DNA of 34,377 nt from assembly GCA_902595115.1 (NCBI GenBank), contig CACJOS010000002.1, positions 1 through 34,377 on the forward strand. The letters are read 5' to 3'. The stretch is from an uncultured Pelagibacteraceae bacterium. Its GTDB lineage: Bacteria; Pseudomonadota; Alphaproteobacteria; Pelagibacterales; Pelagibacteraceae. Under the pieces are notes generated by a model. The model was not told where the DNA came from, made no database searches, and worked only from the letters and a program-made list of their open reading frames with translations. A program made the position numbers and the translations under genes. Position 1 is the stretch's first letter, and the number at the start of each line of letters is the position of its first letter. Shown here piece after piece: positions 31,733 to 34,377 of the stretch.

Positions 31733-34377
31733 ATGAAAAAAGATAAATCAGAATTTATAAAATATTTTGAACAAATAAATAAATCTGCAAATGAGACACA
31801 AAAAAAAGAACGCTTCATCTCATTCCTTGAAAGAATTTTTTCTGAAAATCCCAAAATCAAATCCATAATAGACAAAATTACAGGAGGTGCTGAAAATCAT
31901 TTGAAAATAATTAAAGATAATAAAGATTATGGTTTTGCTGATACACAGTATGAAAATGTAATAATCGAATTTGAGAATAATTTAAAAAAAACAGAAGAAC
32001 ATGCAAAAAGTCAATTACTAGAATATTTGTCTGCTATTTACAAATCTAAAAAAAAAATTAATTATAGATTAATTTCTACAGATGGTATTAAATGGATTAT
32101 TTACTATTTTGACAGCACTCTTGTAAAAAAAAATGTTAATTGGAACAATCTAGATTTACTAAAAGAAAAAGAAATTTTTATTGTAAATAAGCTTAATTTC
32201 GAGGACTTCTATTTCTTCATATCTAAATATCTTTTTCAAAATATTGAAAAAAATCCAACGCTAAAAAATTTTATAGATGATTTTGGTGTAAAATCTAATT
32301 TATTTGCAAATTGTTTCTTTGAGTTAAACGATGTTTATACGAAAATCAAAAATAACCCATCAGTAATTATTTGTTTTGAGGAATGGAAAAAATATTTAAG
32401 CATAGCATATAATTTTAGAATAAATTCCGAAGAAACGTTTATTACACATACTTATATAAGTATATTTACAAAAATACTCACATATAAAATTCTTTCCAAA
32501 GATGATTTTATTGACTCAAAAGAACTACAAAAGATTTTAGATGGAACAATTTTTTATAGTCTTAATGTACAAAATTTTACAGAAAAAGATTTTTTTAGTT
32601 GGGCTTCTACTAGCGAAAATATAAATAAAATTTTTAAACTTTCTCAATCAATAGTTAATGAAATTAATAACTATAATTTCAGTTCAATTAATGAAGATAT
32701 TTTAAAGGGTATATATCAAGAATTTATGGATACAGATAGCAAGAAAGCTCTAGGCGAATATTACACCCCAGACTGGCTATGTGAATTAATTGTTGCAAAT
32801 ATTAGTATTAAAGAAAATAGTAAAATAATTGATCCATCCTGTGGAAGTGGTTCTTTTCTCAGAGCTTCGATTAATATGCTTATTAAAAAAAATCTTACAA
32901 TTGAGGAAATATCAAGCAGGGTTTATGGTTTAGACATACACCCTTTATCAGTTTTAATTTCAAAAACTACAATTCTATTAACATTAAAAAATAAACTAAA
33001 AGAATTAAAAAAACCTCTTTTGTTAAATGTTTTTATGACTAATACATTATTACCACCTTTTGAAGAAACCTTAGAGGGTTCAACTTTTAATTTAAGAATT
33101 AATACAGTTAAATATAATTTAAATTCAGTTATTTTTGAAAATCTTGATATTTTTAACGATTGTTTAAATTTTTGTAATGATCTAGCCAAACTTCACCAAA
33201 ATAAAAATACATTTAATTATGAGCAATTTGAAAAAACTTTTAAAGGATCATTAAAAGGTAAGAATTATAATGAATTAATTACTGAATCATTTCATAAAAT
33301 TTATAAAGGTCTTAAAAATGCAAAAGATCAGGATAGAAATACGATTTGGAAATTTATTTTATCAAATTTGTATAGACCCTATTTTTTTAAAAACCAATTC
33401 GACATAGTTATAGGTAATCCTCCATGGTTCACTTACAAATCTATTAATAGCAATGACTATAAAGAAGATTTGAAAAAAATTGGCAAAACTTATGATTATT
33501 TACCTGAAGGCCAACAAAATCTAACGCATTACGAAGTTGCTGCACTTTTCGTTGCTCATTGTTTTAAAAATTATTTTAAAAAAAAATCAAAACTAGCTTT
33601 TGTTCTTCCAAGAAGTTTTTTTAATGGAATGCAACATGAAAAAACTAGAAATGAACATTTAGAAAAAATGAAAATTACTGAAATTTGGGACCTTGAAGAA
33701 GTTAAACCGTTATTTAAAACAGTATCCTGTGTTTTATTTTTTGATAATTTTTCACCTAAAAATGGAACAAAAGCTTGGGATGGCAAAATTTTTACAGGTA
33801 AATTGCCTTATTCGGATTTGAATTTAATATCTGCACAAAAATACTTAGATACTAAAAAAAGCAAATTTTACTTATCAAATCTTGGTGATCAGACTGCCAT
33901 AACAAAATTAAAAACTAGCACACATAAAATAAATTATTATAAAGATAAATTTTATCAAGGCGCAACAATAACCCCGCGAAATTTATATTTTTTTGATTTC
34001 AATCAAAAAAATCCAGGTCAATTAAAAGATAAAAAAATTAATATTAAAACAAGTGAGGAAATAAATAAAACAGCAAAAAAACCTTACAAAGATAAAAAAA
34101 TTGAAGGACTAATATCAAGTAAATATATCAATATAACTTGTCTATCTAACAGCTTAATACCTTTTGGTTTTACTAGATTTTATAAAATTGTTTTACCATT
34201 AATTAAAAAACCAAACAATTTAGAAATATTTTCATCACAAGATATGGAAATGGATGGAGACTTAGACAGTTCTCGATGGTTTAATAAAGCAGAAGTAATA
34301 TGGAAAAAAAACAATAAATCTATGACCTTATATGAAAGACTTAATTATCAAAATTTACTTACTAGACAAAGATTAGA
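31733..34377 (+). CDS. Type IIG-like restriction-modification protein (N6-adenine methyltransferase), 3' truncated by window
   Basis: At least 881 residues in one open frame that runs off the window. The N-terminal part resembles a PD-(D/E)xK nuclease: GFAD with D70, then NVIIEFEN with E79 and, where Lys is usual, E81. A helical linker leads to the methyltransferase: KALGEYYTPDWLCE, AdoMet motif I IIDPSCGSGSF (D367 to F375), DIHPLSVLISK, and catalytic motif IV GNPPWFTY (N562-P-P-W). Beyond about residue 680 a target-recognition region is expected. This layout fits single-chain Eco57I/MmeI-like enzymes that methylate adenine and cut DNA, a phage defence. A methylase-only form remains possible because of E81. 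Confidence 0.85.
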   Translation, partial: MKKDKSEFIKYFEQINKSANETQKKERFISFLERIFSENPKIKSIIDKITGGAENHLKIIKDNKDYGFADTQYENVIIEFENNLKKTEEHAKSQLLEYLSAIYKSKKKINYRLISTDGIKWIIYYFDSTLVKKNVNWNNLDLLKEKEIFIVNKLNFEDFYFFISKYLFQNIEKNPTLKNFIDDFGVKSNLFANCFFELNDVYTKIKNNPSVIICFEEWKKYLSIAYNFRINSEETFITHTYISIFTKILTYKILSKDDFIDSKELQKILDGTIFYSLNVQNFTEKDFFSWASTSENINKIFKLSQSIVNEINNYNFSSINEDILKGIYQEFMDTDSKKALGEYYTPDWLCELIVANISIKENSKIIDPSCGSGSFLRASINMLIKKNLTIEEISSRVYGLDIHPLSVLISKTTILLTLKNKLKELKKPLLLNVFMTNTLLPPFEETLEGSTFNLRINTVKYNLNSVIFENLDIFNDCLNFCNDLAKLHQNKNTFNYEQFEKTFKGSLKGKNYNELITESFHKIYKGLKNAKDQDRNTIWKFILSNLYRPYFFKNQFDIVIGNPPWFTYKSINSNDYKEDLKKIGKTYDYLPEGQQNLTHYEVAALFVAHCFKNYFKKKSKLAFVLPRSFFNGMQHEKTRNEHLEKMKITEIWDLEEVKPLFKTVSCVLFFDNFSPKNGTKAWDGKIFTGKLPYSDLNLISAQKYLDTKKSKFYLSNLGDQTAITKLKTSTHKINYYKDKFYQGATITPRNLYFFDFNQKNPGQLKDKKINIKTSEEINKTAKKPYKDKKIEGLISSKYINITCLSNSLIPFGFTRFYKIVLPLIKKPNNLEIFSSQDMEMDGDLDSSRWFNKAEVIWKKNNKSMTLYERLNYQNLLTRQRL

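Overview
The window is a very AT-rich, tightly packed bacterial chromosome segment. Most neighbouring genes overlap by 1 to 14 nt or sit a few bases apart. Gene content and order (xthA-erpA-dgt-argS-small membrane protein-nagZ-scpA-scpB-tatA-tatB-tatC-serS-yajC-secD-secF, then uvrA/ssb-gyrA-coaD-ppi-tgt, then DUF502/recG/sdhE) are alphaproteobacterial. Together with the extreme AT content and streamlining this points to SAR11 (Pelagibacterales). That assignment is inferred from sequence style and synteny, not from a database search.

Layout. 1-2080: the 3' part of polyphosphate kinase overlapping an exopolyphosphatase/GppA gene (polyphosphate turnover), closed by a strong hairpin. 2252-4328 (minus): an apparent arsenic/stress cluster reading small membrane protein, ArsC arsenate reductase, aquaporin-like channel, Nudix hydrolase, then a lysine-rich coiled-coil microprotein. 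4424-6507: an Ldh-family NAD(P)H oxidoreductase converging on xthA and erpA. 6558-14522: a long plus-strand run from dgt to serS covering dNTP hydrolysis, two tRNA synthetases, muropeptide recycling, the condensin partners ScpA/ScpB and the complete TatABC translocase. 14566-17317: yajC-secD-secF. 17314-20823 (minus): a PuuD-N-like membrane protein and uvrA. 20915-26117: ssb, gyrA, coaD, a cyclophilin and tgt, followed by tRNA-Lys. 26258-30063: a Tat-lipoprotein-like M48 protease, DUF502, recG and sdhE.

30068-34377 is the accessory part. An intact minus-strand tRNA-Ser(TGA) is followed 1,457 bp later by a second copy of only its 5' half, identical through the end of the anticodon loop, with a diverged copy of its upstream region. 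Between them lie two small exported proteins and a small membrane protein, none recognised. Beyond the second copy starts a large single-chain restriction-modification protein (type IIG-like) that runs off the window. This looks like a tRNA-targeted insertion in which the mobile DNA restored the 5' half and promoter of the tRNA rather than the usual 3' end.

The best candidates for something new are: (1) this 5'-half tRNA-Ser duplication and its possible chimeric transcript, which has a hairpin-plus-U7 end; (2) a cyclophilin gene with a signal peptide plus an internal in-frame ATG behind a strong Shine-Dalgarno, suggesting exported and cytosolic forms from one gene; (3) a tRNA-guanine transglycosylase that lacks two of its four zinc ligands; (4) a short membrane protein in the slot where relatives carry a SPOR-domain protein.
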